49,191 nt of DNA from Geitlerinema sp. PCC 9228 (GTDB lineage: Bacteria; Cyanobacteriota; Cyanobacteriia; Cyanobacteriales; PCC-9228): NCBI RefSeq assembly GCF_001870905.1, contig NZ_LNDC01000073.1, positions 1 through 49,191 of the forward strand. The letters are read 5' to 3'. This document shows, one piece after another, positions 27,937-36,268 of the stretch; within the stretch, counting starts at the first letter, position 1; each line of letters begins with the position of its first letter. The position numbers were made by a program, and so were the translations under genes. Below the pieces are notes generated by a model. The model searched no databases and had not been told where the DNA came from. It worked only from the letters and a program-made list of their open reading frames with translations.

Positions 27937-28058
27937 CCTTAGTTTGCCGTGGTTCCTTGCGATCTGAATTTCTACGAAAATTTTTACCAAACTTTCCCGA
28001 TCGTTTCTGGCAACAACGGAAGAAGAGAATGGTAGATGCACCCTGATGAGTGAGTTAT

Positions 28059-28085
28059 CCCTGGCACCCAGCCAGGGTTTTTTTT
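28059..28085 (+). terminator. Rho-independent terminator
   Basis: Stem CCCTGGC / GCCAGGG with loop ACCCA, followed by eight Ts. It lies about 120 bp after the ABC exporter stop. Confidence 0.85.
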
Positions 28086-28160
28086 GCTTTTTTGCCCGAA
28101 TCGCCTCGCTAATCCCATTTCTGAAAAACAACGATTGTCTGGAATTGCTCAATTGCCCTG

Positions 28161-28189
28161 GTAGGGGCGCTCACGCGTTGCGCCCCTAC
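28161..28189. repeat. Dispersed palindrome GTAGGGGCGC...GCGCCCCTAC
   Basis: Ten-base arms are separated by nine bases. A related palindrome occurs at 29857-29883. Such TAGGGGCG/CGCCCCTA units are common intergenic repeats in cyanobacterial genomes. Confidence 0.7.
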
Positions 28190-28209
28190 AAAAATGCCTC
28201 TATTATCTC

Positions 28210-28237
28210 TTGCATATTATTAAGAAAATGGTATAAC
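28210..28237 (+). promoter_or_regulatory. Possible sigma70-type promoter for the PucC-family gene
   Basis: TTGCAT (28210-28215) and TATAAC (28232-28237) are separated by 16 bp, about 110 bp before the chosen start at 28349. No binding site for a regulator was recognised. Confidence 0.4.
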
Positions 28238-28348
28238 ATCTATTTTCCCATTCCCGTCTCCCCACCAGCCCCCATTGACATGTACCTTGTATAGGTAGGA
28301 AAGATGGCTCCATCTTTTAGAATGTCTCCAATGTCTCCCCTACCGAGT

Positions 28349-29836
28349 ATGAGTACAGAAATCGATCGAAACATGGAACCAGCAAAGGAATCTCCGACGG
28401 ATGCCCCTGTTGTTCCCAATATCAATTTGTTTACCATGTTCCGTCTGGGTTTGTTTCAGATGGGATTGGGCATCATGTCTCTGTTAACCCTGGGTGTATT
28501 AAACCGGGTGATGATTGATGAGTTGAAAGTGCCGGCTTTGATTGCCTCAGGAGCACTCGCCATGCACCAAGTGGTGGCACCAGCGAGGGTTTGGTTCGGC
28601 CAAATGTCGGATGCCAAGCCGATTTTGGGCACCCATCGTACTGGCTATGTCTGGATCGGTGCAGCGTTGTTTACCAGTGTTTCTTTTTTGGCGGTGCAAG
28701 TGGTTTGGCAGTTGGGTAATAGCATGGCGAGTGCTGGAGAACTCACCAATACCACCTACGCTTGGGCAGGGGTTTTGGCTTTGGTGTTTACCGTTTACGG
28801 TTTGGCACTCAGTGCGAGTTCGACGCCTTTTGCTGCCTTGCTGGTGGATATTTCCGATGAAGAGAACCGTTCCCAGCTCATTGGCATTGTTTGGTCGATG
28901 CTGATGGTGGGGATTATTGTGGGGGCGGTGATTAGCAGTATTTTGTTGGAACCGCTGACCCTGGATACGCCGGTTGCCCAAATGCAAGATTCGATTACCA
29001 GTTTGTTTGTGTTTGTGCCGGCGATTGTGTTTGCGATCGCAATTGTTTCGACGGTGGGGATAGAATCGAAATATTCCCGCTATGCCAACCGTTCCAGCGT
29101 TCGCGATCGCGAAGATAGCGTTACTTTGGGCAAAGCGTTGAAGGTGCTGACCGCCAGCCGCCAGACAGGTTTCTTTTTTACGTTTCTGTTGGTCATGACC
29201 GTGAGTTTGTTCATGCAGGAAGCGGTGTTGGAACCCTACGGCGGTGAAGTGTTTGGCATGCCTATTTCGGAAACGACGAAATTAAATGCTTTTTGGGGCA
29301 CCGGAACCCTCATTGGCTTGAGTGGTACGGGATTTTTGATTACCCCGCGTTTGGGCAAACATAAAACGACCCGGTTGGGTTGTTTGCTTTCTGCCGGTAC
29401 GTTTGCGATCATTATTTTGGCTGGCTTGACCCACAATCCTCAGTTTCTCCAATATGCTTTGTTGCTGTTTGGTTTGGCGTTGGGGATGACGACAACTGGA
29501 GCGTTAAGCCTCATGCTGGATTTGACGGTAGCGGAAACTGCCGGTACGTTTATCGGTGCTTGGGGATTGGCACAAGCGATCGCCCGTGCTTTGGCAACGG
29601 TTTTTGGCGGTGCGGTTTTGGATTTTGGCAAATGGATTTTGGTACAAGTACGCGGCGTGACGGATGTTACGCAGATTCCCGAACCGGAGTTGCTGCCAGC
29701 CTATGCTGTTGTGTTTGGTTTGCAGGCGGCAGGGATGCTCTTAGCAGTATGGTTTTTAAGTCGGGTGAATATCAAAGAGTTTCGCGACAATTCCAAACGT
29801 GCGGTCATGGCGGTCATTGAAAGCGATTTGGATTAG
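28349..29836 (+). CDS. PucC/LhaA (BCH2) family MFS protein
   Basis: About 495 residues from the ATG at 28349; a longer reading from 28304 adds a low-complexity Met/Pro/Ser stretch. The N-terminal cytoplasmic part leads to LFTMFRLGLFQMGLGIMSLLTLGVLNRVMI, characteristic of the PucC family, with about twelve transmembrane helices. HQVVAPARVWFGQMSDAKP and GTHRTGYVWIGAAL are family signatures. PucC/LhaA proteins help deliver or insert (bacterio)chlorophyll into light-harvesting complexes; in cyanobacteria the homologues are linked to photosystem or Hlip-type pigment handling. The role here is inferred from family. A palindromic repeat 20 bp after the stop may end the transcript. Confidence 0.85.
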   Translation: MSTEIDRNMEPAKESPTDAPVVPNINLFTMFRLGLFQMGLGIMSLLTLGVLNRVMIDELKVPALIASGALAMHQVVAPARVWFGQMSDAKPILGTHRTGYVWIGAALFTSVSFLAVQVVWQLGNSMASAGELTNTTYAWAGVLALVFTVYGLALSASSTPFAALLVDISDEENRSQLIGIVWSMLMVGIIVGAVISSILLEPLTLDTPVAQMQDSITSLFVFVPAIVFAIAIVSTVGIESKYSRYANRSSVRDREDSVTLGKALKVLTASRQTGFFFTFLLVMTVSLFMQEAVLEPYGGEVFGMPISETTKLNAFWGTGTLIGLSGTGFLITPRLGKHKTTRLGCLLSAGTFAIIILAGLTHNPQFLQYALLLFGLALGMTTTGALSLMLDLTVAETAGTFIGAWGLAQAIARALATVFGGAVLDFGKWILVQVRGVTDVTQIPEPELLPAYAVVFGLQAAGMLLAVWFLSRVNIKEFRDNSKRAVMAVIESDLD

Positions 29837-29856
29837 TTAAAACCAACAAAATTCCT

Positions 29857-29883
29857 GTAGGGGCGTTTTGCAAAGCGCCCCTA
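29857..29883. repeat. Dispersed palindrome TAGGGGCG...CGCCCCTA
   Basis: Eight-base arms at 29858-29865 and 29876-29883 with a ten-base loop. It is the same family as 28161-28189 and sits 20 bp after the PucC-type stop codon. Confidence 0.65.
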
Positions 29884-30141
29884 AATGGGAATTGACAAGT
29901 TTCCAGAAAGGCAATGGTTGTGATTTCAAAATACTAATACCAAATCCAACATGGAAAAACCACAATTTTTTTTGTCGGGGCAACCCCCCATTGGGGGTCC
30001 TTTTTGTCGGGGTAGGCTCGGGGCGCTCCCCCTTGCTTCGGCAGGCTCAGAACAAGTATTTTTGTGGTTTTATGTACATCGGATTTTATATAAGAATCAA
30101 TTCAAAAACTGCTTGGTAATTCGTGGCGACGCTCTCTATCT
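29884..30141. repeat. Repeat-dense spacer with hairpins
   Basis: No gene seen. It contains two TTTTTGTCGGGG units (near 29970 and 30001), a hairpin ACCCCCC-ATT-GGGGGT, and at 30034-30056 a diverged copy (TGCTTCGGCAGGCTCAG...) of the 24-bp repeat found inside the tnpB element at 48.6-48.97 kb. It looks like accumulated small interspersed repeats. Confidence 0.5.
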
Positions 30142-30486
30142 TTAGCCACCAAATTGTCTGTCTTTTTGCAAAGCCCAATCCATGGTGCTGGTACGAATCC
30201 AATGATTGTAAATTTTTCCCCAATATTGGCCGTATTGCGCCCAGGTAGCATGGAGAAATTTTTGGACCACAGCAGCCAGTTGGGAACCAAAATCATCCAG
30301 CTCCCCTTTGACCAGCTCAGCTTGTTCTTTAGGGGCAATTCGCCCTTGGTTGCTTTTCTGTTTGAGCAACTTTTATACGAAGGCTTTGCTAACATCAAAG
30401 CGCGCCGCAACTTGCTGAATCGAGGTGTTTTCTCGTTCGTAGGTATGGATAATTTTTGGGCGCAAATCGATGGAATAGGTTTTCAT
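30142..30486 (-). pseudogene. IS630-family transposase remnant (N-terminal HTH part)
   Basis: From an ATG at 30486 the frame reads MKTYSIDLRPKIIHTYE and VAARFDVSKAFV, the standard N-terminal helix-turn-helix start of cyanobacterial IS630 transposases. A TAA interrupts it near 30373, after which the same frame continues KLLKQKSNQGRIAPKE and on to a stop at 30142. The second helical DNA-binding segment (TWAQYGQYWGKIYN, STMDWALQK) is recognisable, but the DDE catalytic domain is absent. It is a truncated, inactive fragment; no terminal inverted repeats were identified. Confidence 0.7.
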
Positions 30487-30526
30487 AGTTTGTGTGCATG
30501 AACTCGTCAGTTGTCCGTTCGATCGC

Positions 30527-31828
30527 TTACCAATCATCCTCTCGATCGGATTTTTTAGAAGGGGTTTCCCAATCATCTTCCCAATTGTCTTGCTGGATAT
30601 CTCGAGTATCTTGGGGTTTTTGATTTTTTGGGGGATTTGACTGGTTTGGGGAAACAATTTTTTGCACGAAACGCTTTGCCAACCCTGCTGGTTTGGATGG
30701 GGGTGGCTCTTGGGAAGGTTCCGCAGAGGGAGAAGAACCGGGAAACCCTGTTTGCCAACCTTCGGTTTCGTCTTCGGGCAAATCATCGGTTGGGGATTCT
30801 TCCAACCGACGGGATGCGGTTGTTTCTGTTTCCCGATTTTCTATTTCCAGTTCTGCCAAACTTTCTTCCCAGGAAACGGCTTCGGTGGGGGGTTCTTGTG
30901 GAGTAGATTCTCTGGTAGCACGATCGCGAGAATCTTCCGAACTGGCAGCAACTTCTGCTTCTGCTGCCGGTGGCGATTCCGATGGCGATTCTACAGGCAC
31001 TTGGTCTGTTGCGGTTTCTGGAACAGAAGTGGTTTCCGGTTCGCTGTCGGTTTGGTGGTCTTCGGTTTCTGGGATAGAGGTGGTTTCCGGATCGGTGTAA
31101 GTATAGGAATACACCGAACCCGACCGGTATTGTTGCACGGGTTGGCGGTAGCGTTCGTAGGTTTTGCCAGGGGCAACTTCGCTGGTTTTTCCTGGATCGC
31201 CGGTGTCTGCCGGTTCGTTTTCTGGTTTGATTTCCTGCTTCCAGTCTTCAAAGAATTCTTCCCCCAGCCATTCTGTTGTTTCGCTGGCAAGTTCCTTGTC
31301 TTCCTCGCCTGCCACAGATGACTCGTCAGTGGGGTTGCTACCTGTGGTTTGTAGTTGCTGATTTCGCGGTTTGCCCCGGTCGGTGGCGGTGGCTTCCACG
31401 TTAATGGGGGTATCTTGGGGTTCTTCCCAATCATCCCAGGGAGCGGGTTCGTCGAGTTCGTCGAATTCTTTTGGTTGGTTTTCCATAGATCGTTGTGTGG
31501 CTGGTTGTCGGTCGCGTTTGCTAGAGGCGGCAGCTTTTCGTTTGGCAGTCTTTTTGCGAGGGCGTTGCTTGGGTGTAGATGTAGGTTCTGGAGATTTTTC
31601 TGAGGCAGGAGAAACCCGACGCCCAGACCGCCACAACCCACCCAATGCTAGAGAAGTAACAAATCCCGCGATCGCGCCCAACAACAACCAAGCTGCCAGG
31701 GGCAACGCTGGCAAGTTCGCGCCCACAAAGACCAAAGAAATTGTGGGCGTAGCATTTTGTAGGAAAAATACGATTCCCAAACCTAATAGTATTAGGATAA
31801 AAATAGGAGCAAAACGGCGATCGCGCAT
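30527..31828 (-). CDS. LapA-like membrane protein with long acidic disordered tail
   Basis: About 433 residues from the ATG at 31828 (MRDRRFAPIFILILL). Two transmembrane helices near residues 8-26 and 38-62 resemble the LapA/DUF1049 N-terminal domain. A basic Lys/Arg stretch (PRKKTAKRKAAASSKR) follows, then more than 300 residues of Glu/Ser/Thr/Pro-rich low-complexity sequence. One ordered-looking motif, YRQPVQQYRSGSVYSYTY, stands out near residue 230. The end is Asp/Trp/Glu-rich (NWEDDWETPSKK). Function unknown; the tail is cytoplasmic if topology follows the basic stretch. It is divergent from the UspA gene. Confidence 0.7.
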   Translation of the reverse strand: MRDRRFAPIFILILLGLGIVFFLQNATPTISLVFVGANLPALPLAAWLLLGAIAGFVTSLALGGLWRSGRRVSPASEKSPEPTSTPKQRPRKKTAKRKAAASSKRDRQPATQRSMENQPKEFDELDEPAPWDDWEEPQDTPINVEATATDRGKPRNQQLQTTGSNPTDESSVAGEEDKELASETTEWLGEEFFEDWKQEIKPENEPADTGDPGKTSEVAPGKTYERYRQPVQQYRSGSVYSYTYTDPETTSIPETEDHQTDSEPETTSVPETATDQVPVESPSESPPAAEAEVAASSEDSRDRATRESTPQEPPTEAVSWEESLAELEIENRETETTASRRLEESPTDDLPEDETEGWQTGFPGSSPSAEPSQEPPPSKPAGLAKRFVQKIVSPNQSNPPKNQKPQDTRDIQQDNWEDDWETPSKKSDREDDW

Positions 31829-32035
31829 AATCAAGTGGCAAATAGGGACTGCCAACCAACGGTTGGGCAAAGCGTTCTATGCACCATTGTAGAAGATAGC
31901 GAAAAGGACAGCGCTCCCACCGTAGTTTCCCCCCAGCAATCGCCGAAACGTACAGTTTTTGCTCCCCGTGCTCGATCCCGAAGCAACTAGTATAGGATTG
32001 AATTTAGGACGAAGTTGGAAGCTGCTAGAGGCTTT

Positions 32036-32452
32036 ATGTTTAAAAACATCTTATTTCCCATAGACCAAAGTCGAGAAGCTCGCGAAGCAGCCAACATGGT
32101 AACCCAGTTGGTGAACACCTTTAACAGCGAACTACACATCCTCTCGGTGGTAGAAACCACTTCCAACGAAGAACCCCCCGCCAGTGGCGACAGCAGCATG
32201 ACTTCTGAAAAAGAAGTCAACGAACTGCTCCAAAATGCCAAAGATATGTTTTCCCAAGTCGGCATTGAAGCCAAAATCATCGAACGGGAGGGCAAACCGG
32301 CTTTTGTCATTTGCGATGTCGCCGATGAAATCGAAGCCGACTTAATTGTCATGGGCAGTCGCGGCGGTGGCATTGTCGAACCGGAAACTTCCGAAAGTGT
32401 TAGCACCCGGGTAATTAGTTTTTCCCCTTGCCCGGTATTGGTGATTCCCTAA
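32036..32452 (+). CDS. Universal stress protein (UspA family)
   Basis: 138 residues from the ATG at 32036 (MFKNILFPIDQSREAREAA). It has the Usp alpha/beta fold with the early Asp and a C-terminal VMGSRGGG...SVSTRVISFSPCPVLVIP, close to the ATP-binding G-x2-G-x9-G(S/T) pattern, though the second half (GIVEPETSESVSTRV) departs from it, so nucleotide binding is uncertain. It probably acts as a soluble dimer in stress responses. It lies 72 bp before rbgA on the same strand and may be cotranscribed. Confidence 0.88.
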   Translation: MFKNILFPIDQSREAREAANMVTQLVNTFNSELHILSVVETTSNEEPPASGDSSMTSEKEVNELLQNAKDMFSQVGIEAKIIEREGKPAFVICDVADEIEADLIVMGSRGGGIVEPETSESVSTRVISFSPCPVLVIP

Positions 32453-32524
32453 AAATCGCCATGCCCAGGAAATCCTGGCAAAAGGTGCGTTTCTAGCAGC
32501 AAAACCTTTCGGTGAGGTATATCC

Positions 32525-33388
32525 ATGACACCCAAAATTCAATGGTATCCCGGTCACATTGCCAAGGCGGAAAAAGCCCTGCGCGAACAGTTGAAATTGG
32601 TGGATGTGGTTTTGGAAGTACGGGATGCGCGCATTCCCCTAGCCACCCACCACCGCGACGTGCCCCAGTGGAGCGGCGATAAAGCCCGGATTTTGGTGGT
32701 CAATCGCGTGGATGCCATTTCCCCACCCCAACGCGATCGCTGGCAAAAATGGTTTGCCAGTCAAGGAGAAAAACCTTACTTTACCAATGCCCAACAGGGA
32801 AAAGGGGTAGCAGGGGTTGCCAAAGCTGCCCAAGCCTGTGGCCAGGAGGTTAACAAGAAACGCACCCGGCGGGGTATGCGCCCTCGCGCCGTCAGAGCGG
32901 TGGTGGTGGGCTTTCCCAATGTGGGCAAATCCGCTTTAATCAATCGTTTGTTGCGGCGGCGGGCGGTAGCCAGTGCCAGACGCCCCGGTGTGACCCGCCA
33001 GTTACAATGGGTACGCCTATCTGATAAATTGGAACTTTTGGATGCCCCTGGGGTGATTCCCGCCCAGCTAGCCGACCAAGAGCAAGCTTTGAAACTGGCG
33101 ATTTGCGACGATATTGGCACGGCAGCCTACGATAACCAACGGGTGGCGGCGGAATTGGTAGAGCTGCTGAAAAATTTCCCCAACGAGGAAAAAGACGCAT
33201 CCATGGCAGCTTTGCGCGATCGCTATCACATAGATCCGGAACCCGTCAGCGGGGAAATGTTTTTGTATCAATTCGCCGAACATCGCCACCAGGGGGATGG
33301 GGAACGAGCAGCGGTAGCTCTGCTCAACGACTTTCGCCAAGGCAAACTTGGGAAATGTTGTCTGGAATATCCCCCATTTGACCGATAA
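32525..33388 (+). CDS. rbgA: Ribosome biogenesis GTPase YlqF/RbgA
   Basis: A 287-residue circularly permuted GTPase that helps late assembly of the 50S subunit. The G motifs appear in permuted order: G4 as NRVD (about 60) first, then G1 GFPNVGKSALINR (about 129), the G2 threonine in RRPGVTRQ, and G3 DAPGV (about 178). The N-terminus IQWYPGHIAKAEK is the family signature. The C-terminal helical RNA-binding region ends near GKLGKCCLEYPP. Start ATG follows GGTGAGG at good distance. Confidence 0.95.
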   Translation: MTPKIQWYPGHIAKAEKALREQLKLVDVVLEVRDARIPLATHHRDVPQWSGDKARILVVNRVDAISPPQRDRWQKWFASQGEKPYFTNAQQGKGVAGVAKAAQACGQEVNKKRTRRGMRPRAVRAVVVGFPNVGKSALINRLLRRRAVASARRPGVTRQLQWVRLSDKLELLDAPGVIPAQLADQEQALKLAICDDIGTAAYDNQRVAAELVELLKNFPNEEKDASMAALRDRYHIDPEPVSGEMFLYQFAEHRHQGDGERAAVALLNDFRQGKLGKCCLEYPPFDR

Positions 33389-33517
33389 TGGCAGGTTTCA
33401 AGCCCCGTGCTTCTAGCACGATCTTATTTGCTTCTTTTTTTCCTTCCTCGGAAATTTTTTCGGGAAGAAAAAATGGTGAACGACAGACTTGAAGGAAGTT
33501 TCAGAACCTTCTTAAGA

Positions 33518-34083
33518 ATTTTGGCCTCGAGCATGAAACAGCCCTAGCTTCCCGAGGGCTTTGTGGTTAAACAGGTACAAATTCTAAAAAGAGCGAGCGG
33601 GTACTATATTATTTTATCCGGTGCCAGCTGATGTAGAGGTTCCCCAACCATCTATAACTGGTGCTGAGCTACGCCGAAGCAGCGGTCATGCCATCGGATT
33701 GGATGTGGGGTTGGAAAGCCATTTGGCTACCAGCGAGGGTGGATTGATTGACAACCCACGATTGTTCGTGAAGGCTTCTGGCAAGCTGAAATGGCTGCAA
33801 CCAAAGCTCAACCCGTAGAAAAAGGGTTCCAGGCGTTGGCACTTGATTCAACATCGCATTGCCAAATTATAAGAACATATAACCAAATCTCGAAAAAACT
33901 TTTTCTTGAAGTGGGCTCACCATTTGTGCAACCAAATCGAGGTGTCGCAAGTACCTCCGGAGAGGGGGAAAAAGGCTTGTCGAGGGTCCCTGTTACCGGG
34001 GATGGACTAGTTCATAGCGAATCTCTTCACAGGCACACTCAATGAAACGAGAATCTCACGAATTCTCTTGGTGAGAGTGTCAA
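33518..34083 (+). mobile_element. Decayed TnpB element with internal deletion (IS200/IS605), copy A
   Basis: The frame starting near 33518 reads MKQP-stop-LPEGFVVKQVQILKRASGYYIILS, a conserved TnpB segment. A frameshift then gives PADVEVPQPSITG and SSGHAIGLDVG (RuvC-I Asp), LATSEGGLIDNPRL and, past a stop, KKGSRRWHLIQHRIAKL. The sequence KWAHHLCNQ then joins directly to the 3' end: about 320 bp present in the other copy (48374-48692) are missing, removing RuvC-II and the zinc finger. The right end finishes at 34083 in a hairpin and GTGTCAA. The protein is dead, but the 3' end is well kept. The left limit is uncertain because the N-terminal region has decayed. It ends 15 bp from the convergent end of the ABC exporter gene. 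Confidence 0.75.
33939..34083 (+). ncRNA. Probable omega/reRNA scaffold at right end of TnpB copy A
   Basis: The last 145 bp match 48224-48371 of the other copy after reverse complementing. They include GAGGTGTCGCAAGTAC at the start, GAATCTCTTCACAGGCAC in the middle and GAGAATCT...GAGAGTGTCAA at the end. In IS200/IS605 elements TnpB uses an RNA transcribed across this end, with the guide lying just beyond it; here the guide would begin at 34084. That an RNA is made is inference. Confidence 0.5.
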
Positions 34084-34097
34084 GAATAGCCATGCAC

Positions 34098-36191
34098 CTA
34101 CGACGCCGACGAATTTTCTGAGGTTGGGGAAGGATGGCTGCTGGCACCATCGGCGTTGATTTCGGTGACTTCGCTACTACTGCTGGCTTGGCGGGCATCG
34201 TTTTCCATGGTTTCTAAGGTATGGAGCAACCTGACAGAAGCTTCGTAGGCACTTTCAATGAGTTCGTGGCGCTCTTCGGAGGTATCCACCACGTCATCCA
34301 CCAATAGATTGAGAAAGCCAATGGTGGGATTTAAGCGCGATCGCACTTCGTAGGAAAACTGGATAATCGATTGATTGCGCGCATTTTGGACCAGGTGTTG
34401 CGTCGTGCTGCTAAACTGCATGGCATACAAGTGCGCGTAGTGACCGTCTTTTGCCAACAGTTCCCGGTGGCTGCCGAGTTCTACCACTTTCCCCCGCTCC
34501 AAGACCGCAATTTGGTCGGCATTTTGAATGGTGGAGAGGCGGTGAGCAATGACCAAGGTGGTGCGTTCTTTGCTCAAATCTTCCAATGCGGATTGCACCA
34601 AGCGTTCGGAAACGGTATCCAACGCGGAAGTGGCTTCGTCGAGAACTAAAATTTCCGGGTCTTGCAAAATCGCACGGGCAATGGCAATGCGCTGGCGCTG
34701 ACCCCCCGAAAGCAAAACCCCGCGATCGCCGAGGGGGGTTTCAAATCCCTGGGGCAGATCGAGAATAAACTCGTAGGCATTGGCACGTTTGGCAGCTTGA
34801 ATAATATCGTCATCCGTGGCATCTGGGGCAGCGTAGGCAATATTGTTTCTAACAGAATCGTTAAACAAGAACGTATCTTGACTAACAATGCCCATCGACC
34901 GCCGTAGCGATCGCAAATCGTATTCGCGAATATCGCGCCCGTCAATTAAAATCCGTCCTTCCGTCACGTCATAGAACCTAGGCACCAAATCGGCAATGGT
35001 TGACTTACCAGCCCCCGAACCACCAACCAACGCCAGAGTCGTTCCCCGAGGCAAGAAAAGATTGATATCCTGCAATACCATGCGTTCGTAGCCGGGATAG
35101 TGAAAGCCAACCCCCTCAAAACGAATCCCTTCCTGCAACTTCTGCACCGGCAAATAACCGTTCGACATAAACTGTTTGTTATCCCGGTTCAACAAATCCG
35201 CGATCAAATCCACGCTAGCCGATAAATTGGCAAACTGACTGCGATTGCTATTTAACTGACCGATAAACGGTAGCATCCGAAACAAAAAGACCAAAAAGTT
35301 CAACAGAACGGCAGAAATCGCTTCCACTTGGGTGCTCAGGAAAAACTCTCCCAACAAAACAATAACGAGAATCATCAAAACACCAGAAAACTCGTTCATG
35401 GGACCAATAATGGCCGAATTCACCTGGGATTTAAACTGAGCCGTTTGCCGTTCTGTCATTAAGTAATCAACTTTTTTATATTCCTTATCTTCGTTTGCCC
35501 GGGACTTGACTAAGCGAATTCCATTAATCATCTCATGCAAAGCAGCAGAAGAATCCCGGGACATATCAGAAAGGATTTTACCAAAATATTTGGCTCGTTT
35601 GACAAAATATTGGTTGATCAGCCAAACCAGGGGTAGAAGAATTGTGGCAATTAAGGTCAGCTGCCAAGAAATGGCGAGCAAAGCGATAATAAATACAAAA
35701 ATTGTAAATATATTCTTTGTAAACGTAGCGGCTGTATTGATAGAACTGCCCGTTCTTTGAACTTGAACGCCCAACCGGTTGACCAAATCGCCAACACGCA
35801 TTTTGACGAAAAAGTCCAGATCCACATCCATCAAAATTCTCAAAGACTTCCGGCGAATATCTTGGACCAGAAATCGTGTTAGCAATGCCGAACTGTAAGC
35901 GCTAGCATATTGAGTAGCGTTCTTGCCAAAAATGGCCCCAATCACTGCAAAGGTCATCAACGGAATGCGCCATTCCTCAGGAAACCCATCAAATAAAGAG
36001 GTAAAAACTCGTAAAATCGGGGGTGCTCCTTCGATGTTCATATCCTGACCGAGAAAAGCCATAATCAAGGGAATGACTAAGAAGGTGCTGACCCCGTTGA
36101 AGATTGCACTAGACAATCCCAATACAACCGTTAAAATAAGTAATATTGGATAGCGCTGTGCAAATTGTAAAAGCAATCGATTGGATGACAT
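34098..36191 (-). CDS. ABC exporter with degenerate HisKA-like C-terminal segment
   Basis: 697 residues from the ATG at 36191 (MSSNRLLLQF); a TTG three codons earlier is ignored. Six transmembrane helices (to about 310) are followed by an ATPase with Walker A GGSGAGKST (about 390), signature LSGGQRQR (about 492), Walker B ILVLDEATSALD and switch VIAHRLST. This is a lipid-, glycolipid- or polysaccharide-exporter type, near MsbA/HepA. After the ATPase, at about 605-660, comes QFSYEVRSRLNPTIGFLNLL, which resembles a histidine kinase H-box (FSHELRTPL...GFLELL) with Tyr at the His position. A Ser-rich tail ends the protein. It is the last gene of a likely minus-strand operon with two glycosyltransferases. 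Confidence 0.88.
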   Translation of the reverse strand: MSSNRLLLQFAQRYPILLILTVVLGLSSAIFNGVSTFLVIPLIMAFLGQDMNIEGAPPILRVFTSLFDGFPEEWRIPLMTFAVIGAIFGKNATQYASAYSSALLTRFLVQDIRRKSLRILMDVDLDFFVKMRVGDLVNRLGVQVQRTGSSINTAATFTKNIFTIFVFIIALLAISWQLTLIATILLPLVWLINQYFVKRAKYFGKILSDMSRDSSAALHEMINGIRLVKSRANEDKEYKKVDYLMTERQTAQFKSQVNSAIIGPMNEFSGVLMILVIVLLGEFFLSTQVEAISAVLLNFLVFLFRMLPFIGQLNSNRSQFANLSASVDLIADLLNRDNKQFMSNGYLPVQKLQEGIRFEGVGFHYPGYERMVLQDINLFLPRGTTLALVGGSGAGKSTIADLVPRFYDVTEGRILIDGRDIREYDLRSLRRSMGIVSQDTFLFNDSVRNNIAYAAPDATDDDIIQAAKRANAYEFILDLPQGFETPLGDRGVLLSGGQRQRIAIARAILQDPEILVLDEATSALDTVSERLVQSALEDLSKERTTLVIAHRLSTIQNADQIAVLERGKVVELGSHRELLAKDGHYAHLYAMQFSSTTQHLVQNARNQSIIQFSYEVRSRLNPTIGFLNLLVDDVVDTSEERHELIESAYEASVRLLHTLETMENDARQASSSSEVTEINADGASSHPSPTSENSSAS

Positions 36192-36268
36192 AAACCCCAA
36201 ATTTTGAACGGTATGTAGTTAGAACGAGCTTTTTGTACTAGCCATTGATTGCCCATGCTAGTATACTA

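Noticed and set aside
33587-33600. The shared start of the two TnpB copies at AAAAGAGCGAGC as a true element left end
   Set aside because: Reading upstream in copy A shows that tnpB coding sequence continues across this point (GFVVKQVQIL). The apparent common boundary is explained by the group II intron in copy B.
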